Shown here: one piece after another, positions 7,575 to 14,105 of the stretch | How the letters are laid out: each line of letters begins with the position of its first letter | Numbering within the stretch: position 1 is the first letter of the stretch | Origin: Candidatus Omnitrophota bacterium | GTDB lineage: Bacteria; Omnitrophota; Gorgyraeia; Gygaellales; Profunditerraquicolaceae | Length of the DNA: 16,026 nt | Direction of reading: 5' to 3' | NCBI GenBank assembly: GCA_028687205.1 | Contig: JAQUAP010000028.1 | Location: 1 to 16,026, forward strand | The notes under the pieces: model-generated | What the model was told of the DNA's origin: nothing | Database searches by the model: none | Seen by the model: the letters and a program-made list of their open reading frames with translations, nothing else | Translations under genes and position numbers: made by a program

Positions 7575-7943
7575 ATGATCCAGTTACGCACCATCTTAGA
7601 CGTCGCAGATAACACCGGAGCCAAGCGCGCAGCGATGATCGCGGTTTTGGGCAAGAAGAACTGCCCGAATGCCCAGATCGGCGACGTGATTAATGTGAAT
7701 ATAAAAGAGTCTTCTCCCGAGGCGACCGTAAAGAAGGGAGAAAAGGCCAGGGCTGTAATCGTCAGGACCCGCCAGCCAATCAGGCGCCCTGACGGCTCGG
7801 TATTAAGGTTTGACCGCAATGCCGTAGTCTTTATCGATAACCAGTCTAATCCCCGCGGCACGCGCGTCTTCGGGCCGGTAGCGCGCGAATTAAGAGACAA
7901 GAATTTCTCCAAGATTATATCTTTAGCACCCGAGGTTATTTAA
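7575..7943 (+). CDS. rplN: 50S ribosomal protein L14 (uL14)
   Basis: L14 lies at the subunit interface and forms bridges to the 16S rRNA. The 122-residue length equals the family norm. Signatures are MIQLRTILDVADNTGAK at the start, AQIGDVINVNIKESSPEATVKKGE, AVIVRTRQPIRRPDGS, RFDRNAVVFID and the C-terminal RGTRVFGPVARELRDKNFSKI. It opens what is the spc operon in E. coli, but here it follows rpsQ by only 2 bases, so no separate promoter is visible. GAGGAAG near the rpsQ end is a plausible ribosome-binding site. Confidence 0.98.
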   Translation: MIQLRTILDVADNTGAKRAAMIAVLGKKNCPNAQIGDVINVNIKESSPEATVKKGEKARAVIVRTRQPIRRPDGSVLRFDRNAVVFIDNQSNPRGTRVFGPVARELRDKNFSKIISLAPEVI

Positions 7944-7945
7944 AA

Positions 7946-8257
7946 ATGCAAAAAATAAGAAAAAACGATATTGTCCAGGCGGTAAAGGGAAAAGACAGGG
8001 GTAAGAAAGGCAAGGTCATCCAGTTGCTTTCCGGCACTTCCCGCGCCCTGGTAGAAGGATTGAATTTAGCCAAGAAACATAAGCGCCAGACACGCCAGGA
8101 CCAGAAAGGGGGCATTGTCTCCATTGAGATGCCTATTGCCCTGGCTAATATTATGCCCGTATGCAAGCATTGCGACCGGCCGGCGCGGGTGGGTTTTTCT
8201 ATTTTAAAAGACGGAACAAAAGTCAGAATTTGTAAATCCTGTAAAGAGGCATTCTAA
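7946..8257 (+). CDS. rplX: 50S ribosomal protein L24 (uL24) with C-terminal CxxC pairs
   Basis: L24 is one of the two initiator proteins of 50S assembly. A KOW motif is visible near the start (KNDIVQAVKGKDRGKKGKVIQ), followed by GLNLAKKHKRQTRQDQKGGI. The C-terminal part carries two Cys pairs, C73-C76 and C96-C99 (CKHC and CKSC), forming a zinc-ribbon-like end found in many but not all bacterial L24 proteins. The 103-residue length fits. It lies 2 bases after rplN, with GAGGT upstream of the ATG, and one base before rplE. Confidence 0.96.
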   Translation: MQKIRKNDIVQAVKGKDRGKKGKVIQLLSGTSRALVEGLNLAKKHKRQTRQDQKGGIVSIEMPIALANIMPVCKHCDRPARVGFSILKDGTKVRICKSCKEAF

Positions 8258-8258
8258 G

Positions 8259-8813
8259 ATGATCCCGAGATTATTGGAAAAATACAGAAAAGAAATCGTC
8301 CCGCAGCTGATGCAGGAATTAAAACTTAAAAACAGGATGGCTGTCCCGCGCCTGGAAAAAATAGTGGTGAATATGGGCGTAGGCGAGGCCTTGCAGGATA
8401 TCAAGATCCTGGAAAAATCCATGGAAGAGTTAGCGGCAATCACCGGGCAAAAGCCGATCATGCGCCGGGCAAAAAAAGCCATCTCTAACTTCAAGGTTAA
8501 AGAAGGCTCGCCCGTAGGCTGCAAGGTAACGCTGCACCGGGCAATGATGTATGAATTTATGGACCGCCTGCTGAATATCGCGCTTCCCCGTATCCGCGAT
8601 TTCCGGGGCGTCTCGATCAACGCATTTGATAAAGCGGGTAATTATACCCTGGGCCTTAGCGAACAGGGCATCTTTCCGGAAATAGAGTACGATAAATTAA
8701 CCCGCACGCAAGGCATGGATATAACTTTCGTCATCAAGAACGTAAAATCCAGGGAGCAGTCCTTACTTATGTTGAAATTATTCGGCATGCCCTTTAAAAC
8801 CGAGAAGGATTAA
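8259..8813 (+). CDS. rplE: 50S ribosomal protein L5 (uL5)
   Basis: L5 binds 5S rRNA and contacts S13 and the P-site tRNA. The 184 residues match the usual 178-187. Signatures are IPRLLEKYRKEIVPQLM at the start, VPRLEKIVVNMGVGEA (about 29-44), GQKPIMRRAKKAISNFKVKE (about 68-87), PVGCKVTLHRAMMYEF, LPRIRDFRGVS and LGLSEQGIFPEIEYDK. It sits in standard spc order between rplX and rpsN. AGAGG at the end of rplX is the likely ribosome-binding site. The following rpsN gene starts 11 bases downstream. Confidence 0.97.
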   Translation: MIPRLLEKYRKEIVPQLMQELKLKNRMAVPRLEKIVVNMGVGEALQDIKILEKSMEELAAITGQKPIMRRAKKAISNFKVKEGSPVGCKVTLHRAMMYEFMDRLLNIALPRIRDFRGVSINAFDKAGNYTLGLSEQGIFPEIEYDKLTRTQGMDITFVIKNVKSREQSLLMLKLFGMPFKTEKD

Positions 8814-8824
8814 GCGCTAAACTT

Positions 8825-9010
8825 ATGGCTAAGAATTCACAGATAGCAAGATGGAAAAGAGCACCCAAGTTCTCGACGCGCAAATATAACCGTTGCGCCA
8901 TCTGCGGCAGGAGCGGAGGGTATTTACGCCGCTTCCAGTTATGCCGCATATGTTTCAGGGAACTTGCCTGGCAGGGTTTAATCCCGGGTGTCAAAAAAGC
9001 CAGCTGGTAA
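8825..9010 (+). CDS. rpsN: 30S ribosomal protein S14, zinc-binding (type Z)
   Basis: S14 is a late-assembly protein of the 30S head. This is the short, 61-residue zinc form, not the roughly 100-residue cysteine-free form: C24xxC27 and C40xxC43 (RCAICGR and LCRICFRELAW) make a four-cysteine site. The end GLIPGVKKASW is the invariant family C-terminus. The start MAKNSQIARW differs from the commoner MAKKALI form but is compatible. It lies 11 bases after rplE with only a distant Shine-Dalgarno candidate (AAGGA in the rplE end), and a 34-base purine-rich gap follows. Confidence 0.97.
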   Translation: MAKNSQIARWKRAPKFSTRKYNRCAICGRSGGYLRRFQLCRICFRELAWQGLIPGVKKASW

Positions 9011-9044
9011 AAGGAAGGCAAAAAAGAGGAAAATTGGGGGGTAA

Positions 9045-9440
9045 ATGTCAAGGACCGATTTAATAGCTGATTGTTTTACGATTATACGCAATGCCATTAT
9101 GACCAAAAGGGATAGCGTGGATGTCCCGGCTTCCAATACCATCAAGGCCATCATGGATATCCTGAAAAAAGAAAGCTATATAGATAATTTCAAGTTGATT
9201 GAAGATAAAAAGCAGGGGCTGGTGCGCGTCTATTTAAAATACCTTGCCGCGAAATCCGCGATCAGGAACCTAAAACGCATCTCGCGCCCGGGCCTGCGCT
9301 TATATGTAAAGCATAAAAAAGTGCCGGTAGTTTTAAGAGGCAGGGGCCTGGCAATTATTTCTACCTCCTCCGGTATCATGAGCGATAAAGATGCCCGTGA
9401 AAAAGGCTTAGGCGGAGAGGTTATCGGCTATATCTGGTAA
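9045..9440 (+). CDS. rpsH: 30S ribosomal protein S8 (uS8)
   Basis: S8 is a primary 16S rRNA binder of the 30S platform. In E. coli it also represses the spc operon. The 131-residue length is usual. Signatures are MSRTDLIADCFTIIRNAIM, the VPASNTIKAIMDILKKESYI segment, RISRPGLRLYVK and the C-terminal ISTSSGIMSDKDAREKGLGG, with the family ending in EVIGYIW. The ATG follows a GGGGGGT run (9036-9042) that sits too close to be an ideal Shine-Dalgarno sequence; AGAGGA at 9025-9030 is a second, more distant candidate. No upstream alternative start fits the family better. Confidence 0.97.
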   Translation: MSRTDLIADCFTIIRNAIMTKRDSVDVPASNTIKAIMDILKKESYIDNFKLIEDKKQGLVRVYLKYLAAKSAIRNLKRISRPGLRLYVKHKKVPVVLRGRGLAIISTSSGIMSDKDAREKGLGGEVIGYIW

Positions 9441-9449
9441 GGAAAAATT

Positions 9450-10001
9450 ATGTCTAGAATAGGAAAAAAAATTATCATTATCCCCAAAGATGTCAAGGTG
9501 GAAGTAAAAGACCGCCTCCTCTCGGTAGAAGGCGCCAAGGGTAAATTAAATATGCCTATTTCTCCTCGCATCAACCTGGAGATTAAAGACGGCCAGATTG
9601 CGGTAAAAAGGGTAGCGGATACAAAAATGGACCGGTCGCTGCACGGGTTACACCGGGCTTTAATCGTTAATATGATTAAGGGGGTAACCGAAGGCTATGT
9701 TAAAGAGCTTGAGATAATCGGGGTAGGTTTTAAGGCCGCGGTGCAAGGGTCTAACCTGAACATGAGCTTGGGATTTTCTCACCCGGTAGACTTTCCTATT
9801 CCCCCGGGCATCAAAATAGAAACCCCTAAGCCCACGCAGATAGTCGTCAGGGGCATTGACAAACAATTAGTCGGTGAGGTATCTACCGAGATACGCTTGA
9901 TCTGCCCTCCTGAACCGTATAAGGGTAAAGGAATACGTTTCGCGGGCGAATACGTAAAGAAGAAGGTAGGCAAGGCTCAGGCAACCAGCGGTGGAAAATA
10001 A
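9450..10001 (+). CDS. rplF: 50S ribosomal protein L6 (uL6)
   Basis: L6 binds the sarcin-ricin loop region of 23S rRNA near the factor-binding site. The family's two tandem RNA-binding repeats are present: the first from MSRIGKKIIIIPKDVKVEV through VEGAKGKLNM, the second after GYVKELEIIGVGFKAAVQGS (about residues 82-101) with LGFSHPVDFPIPPGI and VRGIDKQLVGEV. The ending PPEPYKGKGIRFAGEYVKKK is diagnostic. The 183-residue length fits. AAGGAA in the 9-base gap after rpsH is a Shine-Dalgarno candidate. The stop shares a base with the rplR start (TAATG). Confidence 0.97.
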   Translation: MSRIGKKIIIIPKDVKVEVKDRLLSVEGAKGKLNMPISPRINLEIKDGQIAVKRVADTKMDRSLHGLHRALIVNMIKGVTEGYVKELEIIGVGFKAAVQGSNLNMSLGFSHPVDFPIPPGIKIETPKPTQIVVRGIDKQLVGEVSTEIRLICPPEPYKGKGIRFAGEYVKKKVGKAQATSGGK

Positions 10002-10360
10002 TGAATAAGAAAGAACTTTCAAGGCTAAAAAGGCATCGCCGCATCAAAATGAAAATGCAAGGCACCAGGGTTAAGCCGCGCTTAGTCGTCAGGCGCAGCA
10101 TCAATAACCTTTCTGCCCAGATTATCGACGATACCGAGAATAAGGTGCTCTTTTCCTACTCCTCGGCAAATAAGGAATTTAAGCAGAAGGCCTCCGGCAG
10201 CGGTAATGTTAAGTCGGCGCAGGCTTTCGGAGAGGCCTTTTCCAGGCTGGCCAAGGAAAAGGGTATTAGTAATATTATATTTGACCGGGCAGGTTATTTA
10301 TATCACGGCAGGATAAAGGCATTCGCCGAGGCCTTGCGAAAAGGCGGGATGGAGTTCTAA
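10001..10360 (+). CDS. rplR: 50S ribosomal protein L18 (uL18)
   Basis: L18 binds 5S rRNA with L5 and L25 and carries it into the 50S central protuberance. The 119 residues match the family. A basic N-terminal arm (LSRLKRHRRIKMKMQG) precedes RLVVRRSINNLSAQIIDD, and the C-terminal half ends with IIFDRAGYLYHGRIKAFAEA and LRKGGMEF, the usual closing motif. It overlaps rplF by one base, with GGTGGAAA as a weak ribosome-binding site, and precedes rpsE by 3 bases in standard spc order. Confidence 0.97.
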   Translation: MNKKELSRLKRHRRIKMKMQGTRVKPRLVVRRSINNLSAQIIDDTENKVLFSYSSANKEFKQKASGSGNVKSAQAFGEAFSRLAKEKGISNIIFDRAGYLYHGRIKAFAEALRKGGMEF

Positions 10361-10363
10361 ACT

Positions 10364-10816
10364 ATGCGCGAATTAAATATCGAGCAGCAGCCGGAATTAA
10401 TTGAAAAGGTAATTACGATTAACCGCGTGACCAAAGTTACTAAGGGCGGCAAGAAACTACATTTTAGCGCGCTGGTAGTCGTCGGCGATACCAAGGGCAG
10501 GGTGGGTTTTGCCCTGGATAAAGCCAACGAAGTCGCCGATGCGATACGCAAGTCCTTAACGAAAGCTAAAAAAAGCCTTTTCAGGGTGCAATTGGAAGGC
10601 TCAACTATACCACACGAAGTTGTCGGCCACTATGGCGCGGCTAAAGTCATGCTTAAGCCAGCCTCGGAAGGCACCGGTGTCATTGCCGCAGGCCCTGTGC
10701 GCGCGATATGCGAGGCAGCGGGAATAAAAGATATACTTACTAAATGCATCAAGTCCAATAATCCTATTAATGTTATTAAAGCCACGGTTGAGGGCTTGAA
10801 GAGCCTTAAGGCATAA
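10364..10816 (+). CDS. rpsE: 30S ribosomal protein S5 (uS5)
   Basis: S5 helps form the mRNA entry channel and contributes to decoding accuracy. The N-terminal double-stranded-RNA-binding-like domain is visible at about residues 14-79 (EKVITINRVTKVTKGGKKLH, then FSALVVVGDTKGRVGFALDK). The C-terminal domain follows, with IPHEVVGHYGAAKVMLKPAS, GTGVIAAGPVRAICEAAGI and SNNPINVIKATVEGLK. At 150 residues it is shorter than the 167 of E. coli, mainly at the ends. GGAG near the rplR end serves as ribosome-binding site. Downstream is the repeat-bearing gap where rpmD would be expected. Confidence 0.97.
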   Translation: MRELNIEQQPELIEKVITINRVTKVTKGGKKLHFSALVVVGDTKGRVGFALDKANEVADAIRKSLTKAKKSLFRVQLEGSTIPHEVVGHYGAAKVMLKPASEGTGVIAAGPVRAICEAAGIKDILTKCIKSNNPINVIKATVEGLKSLKA

Positions 10817-10821
10817 AAATG

Positions 10822-10877
10822 GACCCTTCGACTACGCTCAGGGTTCATCGTGAGCGACCGAAGGGAGTCGAACGATG
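10822..10877 (+). repeat. Imperfect palindromic (REP-like) repeat between rpsE and rplO
   Basis: The left arm has CCCTTCG (10824-10830) and CGCTCA (10835-10840). The right arm has TGAGCG (10851-10856) and CGAAGGG (10859-10865), with a 10-base loop and a 4/2 internal loop. TTCGACT (10827-10833) also pairs with AGTCGAA (10866-10872). From memory, palindromes of this CTTCGACT/GCTCAGGG type are scattered through many environmental bacterial genomes and yield PERSRR peptides when translated; the minus strand here does give NPERSRR. There is no second copy in the window, so repetitiveness is inferred. It contains the likely Shine-Dalgarno sequence and start codon of rplO. A simple terminator is unlikely because no T-run follows and co-expressed genes continue. 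Confidence 0.75.
10861..10867 (+). promoter_or_regulatory. Shine-Dalgarno site of rplO, lying in the repeat
   Basis: AAGGGAG ends 7 bases before the ATG at 10875, an ideal distance. Its GGAG core matches the anti-Shine-Dalgarno sequence. It belongs to the right arm of the palindrome, so the repeat seems to provide the initiation signal. Confidence 0.6.
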
Positions 10878-11372
10878 AAAAGCAAAAAGTCGCTAAAAGC
10901 CAAAAAGCCGGAAGCAGCGCCGCAGCAGGTGGGTTTATTTAACTTAAAGGCGCCTGTTGGCAGCCATAAACGCAGGAAATATCTGGGCAGGGGCTCCAGT
11001 TCCGGGCACGGAAAGACCTCTACCAGAGGCAGTAAGGGCCAGACTTCGCGCGCCGGCAGGCATTTTTATTTAGGTTTTGAAGGCGGGCAGTCTCCCTTAA
11101 TCCGTAAGATGCCTAAGCGCGGGTTCGCCAATATTTTCAGGAAAGAATACCAAATCGTAAATTTATCCAGCCTCGCCAAGATAAAAGAAACCACGCTTAA
11201 CCCGGAAGTTTTGGCGCTTAAGGGTTTAATCAAGGATAAGGCTAAATTAGTCAAGATACTCGGGCAGGGAGAAATCAAAAAACCCGTTACCATCCAGGCC
11301 CACGCCTTTTCTAAAAAGGCCGCCGAAGAAATTAAAAAGGCAGGCGGCATTGCGGAAATTATAAATGTTTAG
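10875..11372 (+). CDS. rplO: 50S ribosomal protein L15 (uL15)
   Basis: L15 is a late-assembly 50S protein with a long basic, glycine-rich arm buried in rRNA. That arm is clear at about residues 37-61 (YLGRGSSSGHGKTSTRG, KGQTSRAG), followed by GFEGGQSPLIRKMPKRGF (67-84) and a C-terminal globular part with IQAHAFSKKAAEEIKKAGG. At 165 residues it is longer than the usual 145-150, mostly through a basic N-terminal stretch. A GTG at 10929 (residue 19) would start the protein close to the normal family start, but the ATG at 10875 has the better ribosome-binding site, so I keep it. The last 8 bases overlap secY. The 58-base gap before it is the largest in the window and holds the repeat. Confidence 0.95.
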   Translation: MKSKKSLKAKKPEAAPQQVGLFNLKAPVGSHKRRKYLGRGSSSGHGKTSTRGSKGQTSRAGRHFYLGFEGGQSPLIRKMPKRGFANIFRKEYQIVNLSSLAKIKETTLNPEVLALKGLIKDKAKLVKILGQGEIKKPVTIQAHAFSKKAAEEIKKAGGIAEIINV

Positions 11373-12711
11373 CGCGCTGGTCAATTCTTTTAAGATACCG
11401 GATTTAAAAAGGCGCTTGTTGATTACCGGGGCGTTAATCGCGGTATACCGCATAGGTTGTTATATCCCTACCCCCGGGATAGACGGCGCTTCTTTAGCGG
11501 AGTTTTTTAACCGCGTTGCTAAAACTCAAGGCGGCACGATCTTTGGCATAATCAATATGTTTTCCGGCGGCGCAATGGAAAAACTGACTATCTTCGCCCT
11601 GGGGATTATGCCTTATATATCCTCATCGATTATTATGCAGCTGCTTACCGCGGTTATTCCGGCTTTAGAAAAACTAGCCAAAGAAGGAAAGGCCGGTTAC
11701 GAAAAGATAAACCAGTTTACGCGGTATGGCACGGTGGCCTTAGCTTTAATCCAGTCTTATTTTATCGCTCTCTGGCTTGAAAACCCGGCGCGTTTTGAAG
11801 GTTTAAGGATAGTGATGCATCCGGGATGGAATTTCCGCATCATCACGGTTTTGACCCTGACTACCGGGACAATCTTTATTATGTGGCTGGGAGAACAGAT
11901 CCAGGAGCGGGGCATCGGTAACGGCATATCCCTGATCATTACCGCGGGTATCATCTCCAGGATTCCGGCAGCCATGCATCAGTTATTTGTCCTGATTTCA
12001 CCCTTTGCCGCCGCTCGCCGCCAGATCCAGCCATTTACCCTGCTGGTGATGGCTGTTTTTTTAGTCGGCGTAGTCTTTGCGGTAATTATGATTACCCAGG
12101 GGCAGAGGAAGATCCCCGTGCAGTACGCGCGCAGGATTGTGGGCAGAAAGATTTACGGCGGGCAGTCTACCTATATTCCTTTAAAAGTAGATACCTCCGG
12201 CGTGATTGCGATTATCTTTGCCCAGTCAATCATACTGTTTCCCGCGACCCTGGCCTCGTTTATCCCGAATCCGGGGTTCCAGAGGCTGGCGGAAAGCCTG
12301 ATCCGCGGGCACGTGCTTTATACCTTTATCTACGGGCTGCTGATCATGTTCTTTTGTTATTTTTATACCGCGATCGTATTTAACCCTCATGACCTCTCGG
12401 AGAATATGAAGAAATACGGAGGGTTCATACCCGGGATAAGGCCGGGCGCTCCCACAGCGGAATTTTTAGATTTTGTGATGACCAGGATTACCTTAGCCGG
12501 CGCGGTTTTTATCGTCTTTATCGCCATATTTCCGGATTTTATCATGGCCTGGCTTAAGGTGCCGTACCTAGTGGCTTCATTCTTCGGCGGGACAGGGCTC
12601 TTGATTATCGTCGGAGTCATGCTGGATACCTTAAAACAAATTGAATCGCACCTGTTGACGCATCATTACGAGGGTTTTATTAAAGGCAGCCATATCAAGG
12701 GAAGAAGATAA
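11365..12711 (+). CDS. secY: Preprotein translocase subunit SecY
   Basis: SecY is the channel of the Sec translocon in the cytoplasmic membrane; with SecE and SecG it exports or inserts proteins. The 448 residues fit the family, and many hydrophobic segments consistent with ten membrane helices are visible, for example about 18-36, 74-98, 121-138, 157-175, 224-244, 278-300, 318-338, 372-392 and 400-420. Signatures are YRIGCYIPTPGID (28-40), GEQIQERGIGNGISLII (176-192), YARRIVGRKIYGGQSTYIPL (254-273) and KYGGFIPGIRPG (350-361). It overlaps rplO by 8 bases (ATGTTTAG) and shares one base with adk. The position in the spc operon is standard. Confidence 0.98.
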   Translation: MFSALVNSFKIPDLKRRLLITGALIAVYRIGCYIPTPGIDGASLAEFFNRVAKTQGGTIFGIINMFSGGAMEKLTIFALGIMPYISSSIIMQLLTAVIPALEKLAKEGKAGYEKINQFTRYGTVALALIQSYFIALWLENPARFEGLRIVMHPGWNFRIITVLTLTTGTIFIMWLGEQIQERGIGNGISLIITAGIISRIPAAMHQLFVLISPFAAARRQIQPFTLLVMAVFLVGVVFAVIMITQGQRKIPVQYARRIVGRKIYGGQSTYIPLKVDTSGVIAIIFAQSIILFPATLASFIPNPGFQRLAESLIRGHVLYTFIYGLLIMFFCYFYTAIVFNPHDLSENMKKYGGFIPGIRPGAPTAEFLDFVMTRITLAGAVFIVFIAIFPDFIMAWLKVPYLVASFFGGTGLLIIVGVMLDTLKQIESHLLTHHYEGFIKGSHIKGRR

Positions 12712-13361
12712 TGCGCATTATTTTATTAGGTCCTCCGGGAGCGGGCAAAGGAACACAGGCTAAAACATTAGCCGAACGTTTAAACGTAGCGCACATCTCT
12801 ACCGGAGATATCCTGAGGCAGAATGTCAAGGATGGCACAGCCTTAGGCAGGCAGGCCAAGGACTTTATGGAACGCGGAGCGCTGGTTCCGGATGAACTTA
12901 TGAGCAAGATGCTCTCGGACAGGTTTAGCCAGCCGGATATTGAAAAAGGATTTATACTTGACGGGTATCCGCGCTCCCTGGCCCAGGCTAAGACCCTGGA
13001 AGAGATATTTAAGCAAAGAAATACCGATGTCGATATGGTTGTCTACCTTGACTCAAGCGACAAGGTGATTATCCAGCGGCTGACCGGCCGCCTGGTTTGC
13101 AGCGGCTGCGGGGCTAATTTTCATATTACGAATATGCCGCCTAAAGAAAAAGGTATCTGCGATAAATGCGGCAAGCCTCTCTTCCAAAGGACTGATGACA
13201 AGGAAGAGACGATTAAAAAACGGCTTGATGTCTATAAGCAAGAGGTTTCCGGTCTCATAAAACATTATCAGGATAAAAAGAAATTATACTCTCTGGACGC
13301 AGACGGGGAAGCGGGTGTAGTGCTTGAGGAAATAATTGCTCTTACTAAAAAAATGGCATGA
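12711..13361 (+). CDS. adk: Adenylate kinase, zinc-lid type
   Basis: Adenylate kinase catalyses ATP + AMP to 2 ADP and balances adenylate pools in the cytoplasm. Visible are the P-loop GPPGAGKGT (7-15), the AMP-binding region (HISTGDILR, 28-36) and GFILDGYPRSLAQA (80-93). The long LID domain has four cysteines, C130xxC133 and C150xxC153, indicating the zinc-stabilised form common in Gram-positive and some other bacteria; E. coli has a zinc-free lid. The 216-residue length is typical of the long form. It overlaps secY by one base (TAATG), with AAGGGAAG upstream, and map by four bases (ATGA). The secY-adk-map order is widespread in bacteria. Confidence 0.97.
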   Translation: MRIILLGPPGAGKGTQAKTLAERLNVAHISTGDILRQNVKDGTALGRQAKDFMERGALVPDELMSKMLSDRFSQPDIEKGFILDGYPRSLAQAKTLEEIFKQRNTDVDMVVYLDSSDKVIIQRLTGRLVCSGCGANFHITNMPPKEKGICDKCGKPLFQRTDDKEETIKKRLDVYKQEVSGLIKHYQDKKKLYSLDADGEAGVVLEEIIALTKKMA

Positions 13362-14101
13362 TCCCTTTAAAGTCTGAAAAAGACCTCCGGATGATTAAGC
13401 AATCAGCGGAGATTTTAGCTAAGGTGATGCGGCAGCTTGAGAGGACTATAAGTGAAGGCGTTTTGACCCGCGAGATTGACGCGCTGGCTGAAAAATTAGT
13501 CCTGGCGCAGAATGCCCTGCCGGCATTTAAGGGCTACAAAGGTTTTCCGGCAACGGTCTGCACTTCCGTCAATGAAGAGATCGTGCACGGCATCCCCTCG
13601 GAGAGAAGGTTAAAAGAGGGGGATATCCTGGGTTTAGATTTAGGCGTAAATTATAACGGTTATTTCTCAGATGCGGCAGTTACGCTACCGATAGGCAGAG
13701 TACCGGTAAGAGTAAAAAAACTTGTTGAGGTCGCGCGTAAGGCTTTAAGCGAAGGGATAAAAGAAGCCAGGCCCGGCAACCACCTTTTAGATATCTCGGC
13801 GGCTATTCAGCGTTGCGTGGAAAGCAATGGTTTTTCCGTCGTGCGGCAATTTGTCGGGCACGGTATAGGACTAAACCTTCACGAAGAGCCCGAGATTCCT
13901 AATTTTGGCCAGCCACACCATGGGCCGCTGCTTGAAAAAGGGATGGTCTTGGCTATCGAGCCAATGGTAAACATGGGCGGATGGGAGGCGGAGATTCTGG
14001 ATAACGGCTGGACCGCGGTTACGCGGGACAGGATGCCTTCCGCGCATTTTGAACATACAATAGCGATAACCGAAAAAGGCCCGGAGATTTTGACCGCATA
14101 A
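13358..14101 (+). CDS. map: Methionine aminopeptidase, type I
   Basis: This cytoplasmic metalloenzyme removes the initiator methionine from new proteins. All five metal ligands of the pita-bread fold are present: D94 (GLDLGV), D105 (FSDAAVT), H168 (VGHGIG), E201 (AIEPM) and E232 (FEHT), each three positions before the E. coli equivalents. The substrate-contacting H77 (EEIVHGIP) is kept too. The 247-residue length without an N-terminal zinc finger is the simple type Ia form. The ATG overlaps the adk stop (ATGA) and lacks its own Shine-Dalgarno sequence, so translation is probably coupled to adk. infA follows after 4 bases. Confidence 0.97.
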   Translation: MIPLKSEKDLRMIKQSAEILAKVMRQLERTISEGVLTREIDALAEKLVLAQNALPAFKGYKGFPATVCTSVNEEIVHGIPSERRLKEGDILGLDLGVNYNGYFSDAAVTLPIGRVPVRVKKLVEVARKALSEGIKEARPGNHLLDISAAIQRCVESNGFSVVRQFVGHGIGLNLHEEPEIPNFGQPHHGPLLEKGMVLAIEPMVNMGGWEAEILDNGWTAVTRDRMPSAHFEHTIAITEKGPEILTA

Positions 14102-14105
14102 AGGT

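Larger units (their letters stand above)
10819..10878 (+). other. 19-codon reading frame inside the rpsE-rplO repeat (probably non-functional or a coupling frame)
   Basis: ATG at 10819 lies 2 bases after the rpsE stop. The frame reads MDPSTTLRVHRERPKGVER and ends with TGA at 10876-10878, overlapping the rplO ATG as ATGA. It lies almost wholly within the palindromic repeat, so its sequence is that of the repeat and not of a conserved gene. It has no resemblance to L30. It could let ribosomes leaving rpsE run on to rplO, but whether it is translated cannot be told from sequence. Confidence 0.4.

Noticed and set aside
9011..9044. Purine-rich 34-base gap between rpsN and rpsH as a small gene or RNA
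   Set aside because: No open frame of meaningful length, no stem, and only scattered Shine-Dalgarno-like purines; best read as an rpsH leader.
10630..10848. Minus-strand frame beginning MNPERSRR
   Set aside because: The start is simply the complement of the palindromic repeat and the rest is antisense to rpsE. It is useful only as a hallmark of the repeat, not as a gene.
10822..10877. Rho-independent terminator after rpsE
   Set aside because: A palindrome is present, but no T-run follows and the rplO start lies at its end within an operon that must be co-expressed.
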